Of a stretch of 64,000 nt of DNA, positions 55,019-63,751 are shown piece after piece (within the stretch, counting starts at the first letter, position 1; each line of letters begins with the position of its first letter). The notes below the pieces were generated by a model. It saw only the letters and a list, made by a program, of their open reading frames with translations. It was not told the DNA's origin and did not search any database. The translations under genes were made by a program, and so were the position numbers. Origin of the DNA: Lysobacter panacisoli (GTDB lineage: Bacteria > Pseudomonadota > Gammaproteobacteria > Xanthomonadales > Xanthomonadaceae); assembly GCF_009765165.1 (NCBI RefSeq), contig NZ_VLNU01000001.1, positions 2,546,237-2,610,236 of the forward strand, given 5' to 3'.

Positions 55019-56095
55019 ATGACCCGCCTGATCGAGATTTTGATTTCCTTGGCAATCGTTGCCGCGTTGTTCCTCATCGTGGGCATTGCGCTCCCGGCGA
55101 GCCGTCACCTGCAGCATTCGGTTGAGACCAACCGCAAGCTGACGATCGTGTTCGACACCCTCAACAGCCTGCGCCGCTTCAAGGACTGGAACATCCTGGT
55201 CCTGAAGGATCCGGCCATGCAGCTGAAGCTTTCCGGCCCGGAATCGGGCGTCGGTGCCCGCCTTGAGTACGACTCCAAGGAAAAGGGCCTGCGCCAGGGC
55301 AGCTGGGAGATCACCGCCAGCGAGCCGGGCAAGCGCGTCGCCTATGCCCTGACCGACATCGAGCCGGGCAAGAACAAGCGCACCGAATTCACCCTGAAGC
55401 CGACCGGCCGCGGTGGTCGTAACGTCGAGATCACCCAGACCTACGCCGTCGACTACGGCTGGAACCTGATCGGCCGCTACGCCGGCCTGTACGTCAGCAG
55501 CAGCGTGGGCGAGGACATGAAGGCCAGCCTGGGTCGTCTGACCAACATGCTGGCCGCCGTGCCGAACTTCGACTACGCCGAACTGAGCAAGGCCGATCCG
55601 GCCAAGGCTCCGAAGGTCGTCGACCGTCCGGCCGAGAACCTGCTGGTCGTGACCGCTGCGGTTGAGCGCAGCAACGAGAAGGTCATGGGCCAGATGAACT
55701 CGAACATCGAGTGGATCAAGAAGGTCATGGCCTCCAACGGCCTGGAAGCCGACGGTCCGGTGCGCATCATCACCAACGAGTTCGGCGCCGAGATGTACTC
55801 CTTCGACGTCGCCCAGCCGGTCCGCAAGATCGGTGCGACCGGTCCGGCCGGCAAGCTCGACATCAAGCTCGAGGGTCCGGTGACCGCCGTGTACACCGAG
55901 CCGACGAAGGTCGCGGTGGTGCCGGGCTTCAAGGGCCACATGGCCAACCTCGCCAAGGTGCGCGACGCGCTGCGTGGCTGGGCGATGACCCACGGCTACG
56001 AAACCGTCGAGCGTCCGTACGAATCGTGGAAGTCGGGCATTACCGGCGGCTTCACCGAGGAAGGCGAGTACGACGTGTTCTGGGCCGTCAAGTAA
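55019..56095 (+). CDS. Membrane-anchored SRPBCC / GyrI-like two-domain protein
   Basis: This 358-residue protein has an N-terminal anchor (residues 6-27), an SRPBCC (polyketide cyclase-like) ligand-binding domain (about 35-190; 'FDTLNSLRRFKDWNIL', 'GVGARLEYDS') and a GyrI-like domain (about 205-358; 'VAVVPGFKGHMANLAKVRDALRGWA', 'YESWKSGI'). Codon use is unusually uniform even for this genome (mostly CTG, GGC, AAG, ACC), suggesting high expression. RBS CGGAG. A strong terminator follows. No enzymatic role is assigned. Confidence 0.82.
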   Translation: MTRLIEILISLAIVAALFLIVGIALPASRHLQHSVETNRKLTIVFDTLNSLRRFKDWNILVLKDPAMQLKLSGPESGVGARLEYDSKEKGLRQGSWEITASEPGKRVAYALTDIEPGKNKRTEFTLKPTGRGGRNVEITQTYAVDYGWNLIGRYAGLYVSSSVGEDMKASLGRLTNMLAAVPNFDYAELSKADPAKAPKVVDRPAENLLVVTAAVERSNEKVMGQMNSNIEWIKKVMASNGLEADGPVRIITNEFGAEMYSFDVAQPVRKIGATGPAGKLDIKLEGPVTAVYTEPTKVAVVPGFKGHMANLAKVRDALRGWAMTHGYETVERPYESWKSGITGGFTEEGEYDVFWAVK

Positions 56096-56132
56096 GCCGA
56101 TACGGCTGACGCTCCAGCACGACGCTCCATAG

Positions 56133-56162
56133 AACGCGCCGCGGTTTTCCGCGGCGCGTTTG
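56133..56162 (+). terminator. Intrinsic terminator
   Basis: Stem AACGCGCCGCGG / CCGCGGCGCGTT with a TTTT loop, then TGTTTT. It ends the SRPBCC-protein transcript. Confidence 0.9.
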
Positions 56163-56260
56163 TTTTGGGCGGTCGGTTGGCCCGCCATTCCGCCGCGATT
56201 CCGCTCGCGCATCGTGTGGGCTGCTAAGGTGGCCGCCTGCACGCACGCGTCGAACTTCGA

Positions 56261-56638
56261 ATGACCGGTTATCCGACTCCGCATTCCTCGCCGTTGAGCA
56301 CGCGCCTGCTCGCCGCCTTCGGCGCACTCCTTGCCGCATCGGCGGTCGCCATGTCTGCCTACGCCGCGCATGCGGTGCAGGGCGTGGACGCGTCGCGCCT
56401 GCACAGCGCGGCGCTGTTCGCATTCGGCCACGGCATCGCGCTGGCCGCATTGGCGCCGCGACGGCAGCGCCGCCTGCGCACGTTCGCGTTGTGCGTGCTG
56501 CTGCTGGGGACGCTGCTGTTCTCTGGCAGTCTTGCGCTTGCGGTGTTCGCCGGTATGTCGACGAGCCTGGCGCCGGTCGGCGGCAGTCTGATGATCCTGG
56601 CCTGGCTGCTGTACGCCATCGAAGCGTTGAGGCGTTGA
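56261..56638 (+). CDS. DUF423 small membrane protein
   Basis: The protein is 125 residues. Four hydrophobic helices are seen ('LLAAFGALLAASAVAMSAYAAHA', 'LFAFGHGIALAAL', 'FALCVLLLGTLLFSGSLALAVFAG', 'PVGGSLMILAWLLYAI'). The 'AAHA' and 'LFSGSLAL' blocks match the DUF423/YwdK family of unknown function. The AlkA-like gene starts 1 bp after its stop, so they are co-transcribed. Confidence 0.85.
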   Translation: MTGYPTPHSSPLSTRLLAAFGALLAASAVAMSAYAAHAVQGVDASRLHSAALFAFGHGIALAALAPRRQRRLRTFALCVLLLGTLLFSGSLALAVFAGMSTSLAPVGGSLMILAWLLYAIEALRR

Positions 56639-56639
56639 C

Positions 56640-57314
56640 GTGCCGCGCCACGCACGCGGATTCGATACCGAAGCGGCGCACGCATATCTGCTCAAGCGCG
56701 ATCGCAAGCTCGCGCGCTGGATGAAGAAGATCGGACCGATCGAGGCCGATCCGCGCTGGCGCAAGTCGTTCGATCCGGTCGATGCGCTGGCCCGCGCGAT
56801 CCTCTACCAGCAGCTCAGCGGCAAGGCCGCGGCGACGATCGTCGGCCGCGTCGAAACTGCCATCGCCAGCCACCGCTTCCATTGCGACACGCTGGCGCGC
56901 ATCGACGACACCGCGCTGCGCGCGTGCGGTGTGTCGGGCAACAAGACTCTGGCGCTGCGGGACCTCGCCGCGCGCGAGTCCCGTGGCGAGATCCCCGACC
57001 TGCGCCGCATGAGCACGATGGACGACAGCGCGATCATCGAAGCGCTCGTGCCGGTGCGCGGCATCGGTCGCTGGACGGTGGAGATGATGCTGATGTTCCG
57101 CCTCGGCCGTCCCGACGTGCTGCCGGTCGATGACCTCGGCGTGCGCAAGGGCGCGCAACGGGTGGACGGGCTGGACGCCACGCCGACGCCGAAAGAGCTG
57201 GCGCTCGCCGGCGAGCGCTGGGGCCCGTACCGCACCTATGCCAGCCTGTACCTGTGGAAGATCGCCGACCTGGGCGCGGCGGTGCGCGAGCCCACAAAGC
57301 GTTCACAGGATTGA
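56640..57314 (+). CDS. alkA: DNA-3-methyladenine glycosylase II-like (HhH-GPD) protein
   Basis: This 224-residue protein excises alkylated bases, including 3-methyladenine. Family marks: 'LARAILYQQLSGKAAATI', the helix-hairpin-helix 'LVPVRGIGRWTVEMMLMF', and catalytic Asp in 'LPVDDLGVRKG' (Asp164/165). It lacks the N-terminal domain of E. coli AlkA and is closer to the compact Mag/AlkA forms. The start is GTG (56640), 1 bp after the DUF423 stop; the downstream ATGs fall inside the fold. Confidence 0.9.
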   Translation: MPRHARGFDTEAAHAYLLKRDRKLARWMKKIGPIEADPRWRKSFDPVDALARAILYQQLSGKAAATIVGRVETAIASHRFHCDTLARIDDTALRACGVSGNKTLALRDLAARESRGEIPDLRRMSTMDDSAIIEALVPVRGIGRWTVEMMLMFRLGRPDVLPVDDLGVRKGAQRVDGLDATPTPKELALAGERWGPYRTYASLYLWKIADLGAAVREPTKRSQD

Positions 57315-57381
57315 CCCGACGATGGTCGCGCAGGGCGGCCGCCGGCCGTCCGGATCGCAACGATCAAAAGGGGCGAACGGG

Positions 57382-57780
57382 ATGAACACGCACGCGAACA
57401 ACCTGGGCATCGCCCGGCGGATGGTGCTGTCCGTGTTGCTGGTGGTCGGGATCGGTGCGGCCGTCGCCGCGCCGTCGAACAAGTGGCGCATCCAGGTCAG
57501 CAGCGATGCAGACAGCGACGGCGTCGTGGTCATCCGCATCGCGCCGACCGACGCACCGCCGGTCGATGTCACCGTGCAGATCCCGAAGGACGCGGGTGAG
57601 AACCACATCGCGCGATTGATCCGCGACAGCCTGCGCGCGAAGCTCGGCGACCGCTACAAGGTCGAGGTCGACGACGGCGAGGACGTGCTGGTGAAGAAGC
57701 ACCACGGCAGCAAGGACTTCGAAGTGGCGATCACCCAGAAGACTGCCGCTGGCGTGCGCATCACGCTGGACAAGGAGTAG
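57382..57780 (+). CDS. Hypothetical secreted protein
   Basis: This 132-residue protein has a signal peptide of about 30 residues ('MVLSVLLVVGIGAAVAAP'). The mature part is a small mixed alpha/beta domain with alternating charged strands ('WRIQVSSDADSDGVVVIRI', 'VDVTVQIPKDAG', 'DRYKVEVDDGEDVLVKK'). No family was recognised. It follows AlkA by 67 bp and its stop is 3 bp from the convergent gene's stop. Confidence 0.75.
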   Translation: MNTHANNLGIARRMVLSVLLVVGIGAAVAAPSNKWRIQVSSDADSDGVVVIRIAPTDAPPVDVTVQIPKDAGENHIARLIRDSLRAKLGDRYKVEVDDGEDVLVKKHHGSKDFEVAITQKTAAGVRITLDKE

Positions 57781-57783
57781 GAC

Positions 57784-58473
57784 TCACGGTCGGTCGCCAT
57801 CGGCAGGCCGGTCGCGGATCGGTTCGAGCGGCCGTACGCGCACCTGGCCCGGATCGTCGGCGTGCGGCAAGGCGTCGCGGATCAACGTTTCCTGCAATGC
57901 CCAGTACTGCCGGGGGCGCCAGAACTTCGACTGGTACCACTCCAGGTGTCCATTGACGTAGAGATACGGCGAGCGCGTCGCGGCGGCGCGGCTTTGTCCC
58001 TTGGCCAGAAGGCGCTCCAGGCGGTGCTGCGCGACGTCGTCGCCGTACTCCGCGTACAGGTCGAGACCGATCGTCGATGCGCGCTCGCGTTGCGATGCAT
58101 CGAGTCGGGACCAGTAGTGTTCGCGATAGGCGAGCAGTGGGGGCGTGCGTCGCTCGCTGGCGAGATCGATCCATGCGTACGCCATCGCCGGATCGGATGG
58201 CACCCCGAGGCCTTCCCAGTACATGCCGGCGATGAAGGCCTGCGATGCCTTGTCCGCGTACCGGGCGGCTTCCGTGAAATGCGACAGTGCGGTCGCGTAG
58301 TCCTGCTGCGCGTAGGCCTCCAGTCCGAGATTCCGATACCGCTGGTCGGGGTGGTAGCGCAGGTAGGCTTCGTCGGCCATGACATCGCGCTCGCGCCAGT
58401 GGACCTGGTCGCTGGCCGTGGTCGCGAAGGGAAACGGCAGCAGAACGGCCAGCAAGGCGATCCGGAGGCGCAT
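57784..58473 (-). CDS. Hypothetical secreted SEL1/TPR-like repeat protein
   Basis: The protein is 229 residues. A signal peptide spans residues 1-20 ('IALLAVLLPFPFATTAS'). The middle has SEL1-type helices: 'GLEAYAQQDYATALSHFTEAARYADKASQAFIAGMYWEGLGV' pattern, with 'AYAWIDLASER' next, typical of solenoid adaptors. The C-terminal third is Arg/Pro-rich. Probably a periplasmic protein-interaction scaffold; function is unknown. Convergent with the secreted hypothetical. Confidence 0.78.
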   Translation of the reverse strand: MRLRIALLAVLLPFPFATTASDQVHWRERDVMADEAYLRYHPDQRYRNLGLEAYAQQDYATALSHFTEAARYADKASQAFIAGMYWEGLGVPSDPAMAYAWIDLASERRTPPLLAYREHYWSRLDASQRERASTIGLDLYAEYGDDVAQHRLERLLAKGQSRAAATRSPYLYVNGHLEWYQSKFWRPRQYWALQETLIRDALPHADDPGQVRVRPLEPIRDRPADGDRP

Positions 58474-58579
58474 CGTCAGGTCCTTTCCAGCGCGGATGGC
58501 GCGGTTGCGGCCCGGTTTCTTTACGCCGCCCGCGTGTTGCGGACAAGTGCTGAAACTGCGAATTGGCGCGACGCGGCGG

Positions 58580-59377
58580 TCAGCCGGTGAAGTACCAGTG
58601 CCACGGCTCGTAGACGATGCCGTGCGGGTTGTCGCGCGGATAGCTCATCACGAATCCATAACCCTGCGCGTTGTCGCGCAGCCATGCGAACGCGCCGGTC
58701 TTCTCGAACGATTCTTCCGCGGGCGGCTCGTCCGGCGCACCGATGTCGAGGGCGAGGCCGGAGTGGTGTTCGCTGTAGCCGGGCGCCGCGTTGACGGTGA
58801 GGATCTCGTCCACGCTCAAGCCGCGCGCGAGTTTGCGATCGAAGATGCCGAGTTGGTAGTCGTGGCTGCGATAGCCGGAAATCGCTTCGAGCACCACACC
58901 GTCGCGCTGCGCCGCTTCGCGCAGGTGGTGCCACGCGCGTGCGGCGTCGACGTGCAGCCACAACGGGCGGCGATAGCGGTCGAATCCAGCGAACGCGAGC
59001 CAGTCCGGCTCCGCCACCAGTTCCAGTCCGGTGCGCTCGCCGTACGCGCCGTCGAGGCCGAGCGCGTGCAGGCGTTCCTCGAGTCGATCCAGTGGCAGTT
59101 CGCGCACGTGTTCGATGCCGGCGCGCAGGTGCGAGGGTGGCGCTTCGATCGCATCCAGCGCAGCCTCCAGGCCCGGCTCGCGACGCAGGTGCGGCACCAG
59201 CGCGAGCAGGCCCTCGGGCAGATCGACCGCGAGGTAGCGACCATCGCGCTTGCGGCGCAGCACGTGGCGTGCGCGTGCGAGCGCACGCGCGTCGAAATTG
59301 CTGCGCGCGTGCAACAGGCCGCCGGGCCAGAGTTCGATGTCCGGCGTGTTGATCAGGATCCGTGGCTGGCCGCGCAT
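58580..59377 (-). CDS. M15-family D-alanyl-D-alanine carboxypeptidase-like (VanY-type)
   Basis: The protein is 265 residues. The C-terminal half carries the M15B/VanY zinc site: 'SGYRSHDYQLGIFDRK', 'GYSEHHSGLALDIG' (His and Asp ligands) and 'EPWHWYFTG' (catalytic Glu and His ligand). The N-terminal 110 residues are a poorly conserved Leu/Arg-rich extension, and no signal peptide is seen, so the cell location is uncertain; such enzymes trim peptidoglycan stem peptides. Monocistronic on the minus strand. Confidence 0.85.
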   Translation of the reverse strand: MRGQPRILINTPDIELWPGGLLHARSNFDARALARARHVLRRKRDGRYLAVDLPEGLLALVPHLRREPGLEAALDAIEAPPSHLRAGIEHVRELPLDRLEERLHALGLDGAYGERTGLELVAEPDWLAFAGFDRYRRPLWLHVDAARAWHHLREAAQRDGVVLEAISGYRSHDYQLGIFDRKLARGLSVDEILTVNAAPGYSEHHSGLALDIGAPDEPPAEESFEKTGAFAWLRDNAQGYGFVMSYPRDNPHGIVYEPWHWYFTG

Positions 59378-59445
59378 TCGCGCAGGTTACCGGGCCGGGA
59401 AGGGCGATGCCACGTCGCGACGCGCGAGCGTGCGTACGTGCGCGT

Positions 59446-59619
59446 TCAGGCGGGGCGCTTGAGCACCGCGCGCAAATGGTCGAACGGCGTCACCGGCATC
59501 ACGCTGACCAGTTCCCAGCCATCGGCGCCGAGGCGGTCGAGTTCTTCCTGCAGGCGTTCGCTGACGGCGGGACCGAGCATGCGCGGCACGATCTCGATCA
59601 CCTGGTAGGTCCAGTTCAT
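59446..59619 (-). CDS. DUF4177-like small protein
   Basis: This 57-residue protein starts at the ATG at 59619 with GAGGA upstream. It reads 'MNWTYQVIEIVPRML', then 'LQEELDRLGADGWELVSVMPV' and ends 'HLRAVLKRPA'. 'LGADGWELVSV' is the hallmark of the DUF4177 family, whose function is unknown. Its ATG overlaps the stop of the ribbon-helix-helix gene (ATGA). Last gene of the SPFH operon. Confidence 0.85.
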   Translation of the reverse strand: MNWTYQVIEIVPRMLGPAVSERLQEELDRLGADGWELVSVMPVTPFDHLRAVLKRPA

Positions 59620-59795
59620 GAAGATTCCTCATCGGAGGCAGGGGGATTCGGCAGGCGGCCGGCCTTGCGCAGCGCGTCGCGCAGCACGTATTCGATCTGG
59701 GCGTTGAGGCTGCGCAGTTCGTCGTCGGCCCAACGCTGCGCCGCGGCGAGCACCTCGGCGTTGATGCGCAGCGGATAGGCCTTCTTCTCGCTCAC
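59616..59795 (-). CDS. Arc-like ribbon-helix-helix DNA-binding protein
   Basis: This 59-residue protein begins at a GTG (59795) overlapping the upstream stop by 4 bp. Sequence 'KAYPLRINAEVLAAAQRWADDELRSLN' is followed by 'IEYVLRDALRKAGRLP'. The beta strand 'YPLRI' and two helices match the Arc/MetJ ribbon-helix-helix fold, which binds DNA as a dimer. It probably regulates its own operon. Overlaps the DUF4177 gene by 4 bp. Confidence 0.85.
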   Translation of the reverse strand: MSEKKAYPLRINAEVLAAAQRWADDELRSLNAQIEYVLRDALRKAGRLPNPPASDEESS

Positions 59796-60094
59796 CCGCG
59801 ACCCCGTCCGCGCGGTCCGGTGCGGTTGCGGCCGAGCGAGAACAGCAGCACCAGACCCAGCCCGTTGACCGCCACCACCATCGCCACGACCACCGCCAGC
59901 CGGCGCGTTTCGTTCTCGCCCGCCCAGAACATGCCCGCGGCGCCGGCGAGGATGGCGATACCGACCAGCCGCATCACCAACGCCAGGCGCGGCACCGGTG
60001 CGCCACGCGGGCGTCCCTTGCCGATCAGCGCCGCGACCACGAAGGCCGGCAGCGAGCTGATCGCCAGGATCAGGGGCACGATGAAATCGGGCAT
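59792..60094 (-). CDS. Small membrane protein of the SPFH operon
   Basis: The protein is 100 residues. Three hydrophobic helices are seen ('FIVPLILAISSLPAFVVAALIG', 'VMRLVGIAILAGAAGMFWAG', 'LAVVVAMVVAVNGLGLVLLFSLG') and a short Arg/Gly tail. No family recognised. It lies 15 bp after the SPFH gene and overlaps the ribbon-helix-helix gene by 4 bp. Confidence 0.78.
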   Translation of the reverse strand: MPDFIVPLILAISSLPAFVVAALIGKGRPRGAPVPRLALVMRLVGIAILAGAAGMFWAGENETRRLAVVVAMVVAVNGLGLVLLFSLGRNRTGPRGRGRG

Positions 60095-60109
60095 CGGTGG
60101 ATCACGTCC

Positions 60110-60973
60110 TCAGTAGAGCGAGCCGGCGTTGACGATCGGCTGGGTGGAACGCTCGCCGCACAGCACGACGAGCAGATTGCTGACCATGTGCGCCTTGCGT
60201 TCCTCGTCCAGGTTCACCACGCCGTTCTTCTGCAGTTCGGCCAGGGCCATCTCGACCATGCCGACCGCGCCCGCGACGATGCGCGTGCGTGCCGCGATGA
60301 TCGCATTGGCCTGCTGGCGCTGCAGCATCGCCTGCGCGATTTCCGGCGCGTACGCGAGGTGGCTGATGCGCGCGTCGATCACCTTCACGCCCGCGTCGGC
60401 GAGGCGTTCGGCCAGTTCATCCTGCAGGTGCTGGCTGATCTCCGCCGCATGGCTGCGCAGCGCGAGCTGGCCTTCCTCGTGCTGGTCGTAGGGATAGCTG
60501 GTGGCCATCGCGCGCAGCGCGGATTCGGACTGGATGTGGACGAAGCTCTCGTAGTCGTCGACGTTGTAGACCGCCTCGGCGCAGTCGATCACCTGCCAGA
60601 CGATCACGGCCGCGATTTCGATCGGGCTGCCGTCGAGTTCGTTGACCTTGAGCTTGCCGCTCTCAAAATTGCGCACGCGCTGGCTGAGCTTGCGCTTGAT
60701 GTAGAAGGGGCTGTTCCAGCGCAGCCCGTTGTCCTTGACCGTGCCCACGTACTTGCCGAACAGGCTCAGCACTGCGCCCTGGTTCGGCTCGACCATGTAC
60801 AGGCCGGCGGCGAGGAAGATCGCCAGCATCGTGCCCAGCGCGGCCAGCACGATCAGCGCGAGCGATTCGTGGCGGACGCCGCTCACGAACAGCCAGGCCG
60901 ACACGAGTGCGATGCCGATCAGCACCAGCAGGGTCGGGATTCCGGGCAGCGAGCGGATCGGGATCTCTTTCAT
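60110..60973 (-). CDS. SPFH/Band-7 (prohibitin-like) membrane protein
   Basis: The protein is 287 residues. Two N-terminal hydrophobic segments (about 14-36 and 41-60) are followed by the SPFH core: '[19 protein letters not shown]', '[20 protein letters not shown]', '[11 protein letters not shown]', '[41 protein letters not shown]', and an oligomerising '[13 protein letters not shown]' helix. Members form membrane microdomain scaffolds and modulate proteases such as FtsH. The ATG is preceded by AGGAG. First gene of a four-gene overlapping operon. Confidence 0.9.
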   Translation of the reverse strand: MKEIPIRSLPGIPTLLVLIGIALVSAWLFVSGVRHESLALIVLAALGTMLAIFLAAGLYMVEPNQGAVLSLFGKYVGTVKDNGLRWNSPFYIKRKLSQRVRNFESGKLKVNELDGSPIEIAAVIVWQVIDCAEAVYNVDDYESFVHIQSESALRAMATSYPYDQHEEGQLALRSHAAEISQHLQDELAERLADAGVKVIDARISHLAYAPEIAQAMLQRQQANAIIAARTRIVAGAVGMVEMALAELQKNGVVNLDEERKAHMVSNLLVVLCGERSTQPIVNAGSLY

Positions 60974-61056
60974 CGTGGTCTCCTGTCGTCTGATCAAGTG
61001 ATATCAAAAAGATATCAATCGACGCAAGGGGCGGTCGAAAGCGAGCCGACGGACGG

Positions 61057-61992
61057 TCAGGGCGTGATCCGGTACAGCGGCGCCGGGATGAACTCGCCGG
61101 TCGCGTAGAGGTGGCGGCCGTCGAGGCTCCAGCCCAGCGCCTCGGCCTGCGGCAGCCACGGCAGCAGTTCGAAGCGCGGCGCACGGGCCACCGCATCGCC
61201 CCAGGATTCATCGCCACGCCGGCCGTACAGCAGCAGCCAGCGGTAGGTCATCACCGCGAGCGTGCGGCCGTCGGGGGAGATGTCGGCCGAAGTGACCTGG
61301 CTGTCCAGGCGCGCGCGTTGCGGATTGCGGCGCACCGCTTCGGCGTCGGGTTGCGGAACGCCCTGCAGGCGGCCGAGCAGCGTCGCCGTCTGCAATGCCG
61401 TCCCGCGCGGGCGCAGCGGGAGCGAGAACAGCTCCGGCGGCTGGCGGCGCTTGGAGATGAGCAGGATCTGCCCGGCCTTCGCGTCTACCGCCACGGCCTC
61501 GCAGTCGCGCGCGCCGTCGGGCCAGCGGAATGCGATCGACCACGCCGGCCGCAGGCGCGCGTTCTCGATGCGACGCGGTTCTTCGACGATGTGCAGCTGC
61601 AGGCTGCGCCGCAGCCCGCCGTTGTCGCCGGTGTCGGCGATGAGCAGATAGTCGCGGCCGTCGAGTTCGAACGAGGCCATGTCTTCCCAGTCGGTCTTGG
61701 TCACGCCTTCCACGCGCAGCGTCGCCAGCCGCGCGCCGCGCGTGCTCACCGCGAACAGTCGTTCCGGATTGCCGCCGTCGTCGTGCATCCACAGCACGTC
61801 GGGATGACGTCGTGACGCGGCCAGGCCGCTGATCTCGTCGAGCTGGGGATCGATCAGCACACCGGCCAGGCGCGTGCCGCGTTGTTCGTCTTCCGGCACC
61901 GGCTGCTCGCGCGAACACGCGGCCATCGCCATCGCGAACAGCATCGCGAAGGCGAGTCGGAGGCGGTATTTGCGCGGGTGGGGGCCGGGCAT
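61057..61992 (-). CDS. Predicted lipoprotein of beta-propeller type
   Basis: The protein is 311 residues. The signal ends with lipobox 'AMAAC' (Cys25); the ATG at 61992 gives a normal signal, upstream in-frame codons do not. The body has repeated '[12 protein letters not shown]'-like Asp-Gly loops and '[14 protein letters not shown]', which suggests a six- or seven-bladed beta-propeller of the SdiA/phytase-like group. '[23 protein letters not shown]' is a typical start of such domains. Enzymatic role is not known. Divergent from purT across an intergenic C10 run. Confidence 0.75.
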   Translation of the reverse strand: MPGPHPRKYRLRLAFAMLFAMAMAACSREQPVPEDEQRGTRLAGVLIDPQLDEISGLAASRRHPDVLWMHDDGGNPERLFAVSTRGARLATLRVEGVTKTDWEDMASFELDGRDYLLIADTGDNGGLRRSLQLHIVEEPRRIENARLRPAWSIAFRWPDGARDCEAVAVDAKAGQILLISKRRQPPELFSLPLRPRGTALQTATLLGRLQGVPQPDAEAVRRNPQRARLDSQVTSADISPDGRTLAVMTYRWLLLYGRRGDESWGDAVARAPRFELLPWLPQAEALGWSLDGRHLYATGEFIPAPLYRITP

Positions 61993-62099
61993 CGCGGAAG
62001 GATCGCACGCGACCGCGCATCGACATAGCCCGTCCGTGCCGATGCGGGCGCCGCTCACCGGTAAACTGGCGCCCCCCCCCCAGACTTCGTGGATCGCGC

Positions 62100-63299
62100 A
62101 TGGTCACGCTCGGCACGCCCTTGTCCCCGCACGCCTTCCGCGTGCTCCTGCTCGGATCGGGCGAACTCGGCAAAGAGGTGGCGATCGAGCTGCAGCGCTA
62201 CGGCGTGGAAGTCATCGCCGCCGACCGCTACGCCGACGCGCCGGCCATGCAGGTGGCGCACCGCAGCCACGTGCTCGACATGCTCGATGGCGGCGCGGTA
62301 CGCGCGCTGATCGCACTCGAACGTCCGAACCTGATCGTCCCGGAGATCGAGGCGATCCACACCCAGACCCTGGTCGAGCTGGAGCGCGAGTTCCACGCGC
62401 GTGGCAGCGACGTGCGGGTGATCCCGACCGCGCGCGCCGCACGCCTGACGATGGACCGCGAAGGCATCCGCCGCCTCGCCGCCGAAACGCTCGGCCTGCC
62501 GACATCAAAGTACCGCTTCGTGGATACGCTCGAGGACTACCGCGCGGCCGTGGCCGAAATCGGTGTGCCGTGCGTGGTCAAGCCGGTGATGTCCTCGTCC
62601 GGCAAGGGCCAGAGCCTGGTACGCAATGAAGGCGACGTCGACCCGGCGTGGGATTACGCGCAGACCGGCGGCCGCGCCGGCGCGGGTCGTGTGATCGTCG
62701 AGGGCTTCGTCGACTTCGAATACGAAATCACGCTCTTGACCGTGCGCCACGTCGGCGGCACCACGTTCTGCGCGCCGATCGGCCACCTGCAGCGCGATGG
62801 CGACTACCGCGAGAGCTGGCAGCCGCAGCCGATGTCGGCACGCGCGCTGGAACGCGCGCAGGAGATCTCGCGAGCGATCACCGACGATCTCGGCGGTTGG
62901 GGCGTGTTCGGCGTGGAACTGTTCGTGAAGGGCGACGAGGTGTGGTTCAGCGAGGTATCGCCACGCCCTCACGACACGGGACTGGTCACACTGATCTCGC
63001 AGGACCTGAGCGAGTTCGCGCTGCACGCGCGGGCGATCCTCGGCCTGCCGGTGCCGGCGATCCGCCAGTACGGACCGTCGGCCTCGTGCGCGGTGCTCGC
63101 GCATGGCCACGGCGTGCCGGCGTTCGAGGGCGTGGATGCGGCGCTGATGCAGGCCGACACGCAGCTTCGCCTGTTCGGCAAGCCGCGCGTGGAAGGCCAT
63201 CGTCGCGTCGCGGTGACGCTGGCGCTGGGCGACGGCATCGAGCAGGCCCGCGAGCGTGCGCGCGACGCCGCCGCGGCATTGAAGATCGAACTGCGCTGA
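62100..63299 (+). CDS. purT: Formate-dependent GAR transformylase PurT
   Basis: This 399-residue protein catalyses ATP-dependent formylation of glycinamide ribonucleotide with formate in purine synthesis. N-terminal '[19 protein letters not shown]' and '[11 protein letters not shown]' contact the nucleotide; the ATP-grasp core includes '[18 protein letters not shown]', '[14 protein letters not shown]'-type segment and '[25 protein letters not shown]'. Length equals E. coli PurT (392). Its leader includes a C10 run ending 18 bp before the ATG. A 141-codon hypothetical follows 13 bp later. Confidence 0.96.
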   Translation: MVTLGTPLSPHAFRVLLLGSGELGKEVAIELQRYGVEVIAADRYADAPAMQVAHRSHVLDMLDGGAVRALIALERPNLIVPEIEAIHTQTLVELEREFHARGSDVRVIPTARAARLTMDREGIRRLAAETLGLPTSKYRFVDTLEDYRAAVAEIGVPCVVKPVMSSSGKGQSLVRNEGDVDPAWDYAQTGGRAGAGRVIVEGFVDFEYEITLLTVRHVGGTTFCAPIGHLQRDGDYRESWQPQPMSARALERAQEISRAITDDLGGWGVFGVELFVKGDEVWFSEVSPRPHDTGLVTLISQDLSEFALHARAILGLPVPAIRQYGPSASCAVLAHGHGVPAFEGVDAALMQADTQLRLFGKPRVEGHRRVAVTLALGDGIEQARERARDAAAALKIELR

Positions 63300-63312
63300 C
63301 CCGGGAGACGAC

Positions 63313-63738
63313 ATGCTCGACGAGATCCAGGGATACGCCGTTTTCCTCTATCCGCAGGCGCTGGAAGTGCTGGGCGCGGCGATCCGCCCGTACATGCAGG
63401 ACGGACCGCATGGCCCGCACGTGCTGTGCCGTGCCATCGACACGGGCGGCGCGCTGATCGAGATGACGCTCGAGGCGCGCACGGTCGAAGGGCACGCGGT
63501 CGAGGTCGAGCTGATGATCCCGGCCAACATGGTGCGGATGATCGTCTCGGCACGCAGCGACGGCGTCTTCGGTTTCGGCCCGCGCGTCATGCCGCAGGAA
63601 GCCGCGGGCACGTTGCCACCCATGCCGGTCGCATCCGCTCAGCCGGTATTGGCGCCGGTGGAGTTCAAGCGCCCCGCGACCGATCCGGTGCCGCCGGTGA
63701 CGACGGCGAAGGATGCGAAGTTGCCGCCGGAGGGGTGA
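63313..63738 (+). CDS. Hypothetical protein following purT
   Basis: The protein is 141 residues. GGGAG precedes the ATG. The first 90 residues form a compact mixed domain ('QGYAVFLYPQALEVLGAAIRPYM', 'HVLCRAIDTGGALIEMTLEAR', 'VELMIPANMVRMIVSAR'); the rest is Pro/Ala-rich and probably disordered. No family recognised. Probably co-transcribed with purT (13-bp gap). A tandem repeat begins 14 bp after its stop. Confidence 0.75.
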   Translation: MLDEIQGYAVFLYPQALEVLGAAIRPYMQDGPHGPHVLCRAIDTGGALIEMTLEARTVEGHAVEVELMIPANMVRMIVSARSDGVFGFGPRVMPQEAAGTLPPMPVASAQPVLAPVEFKRPATDPVPPVTTAKDAKLPPEG

Positions 63739-63751
63739 GGCAGGCCGCTAC

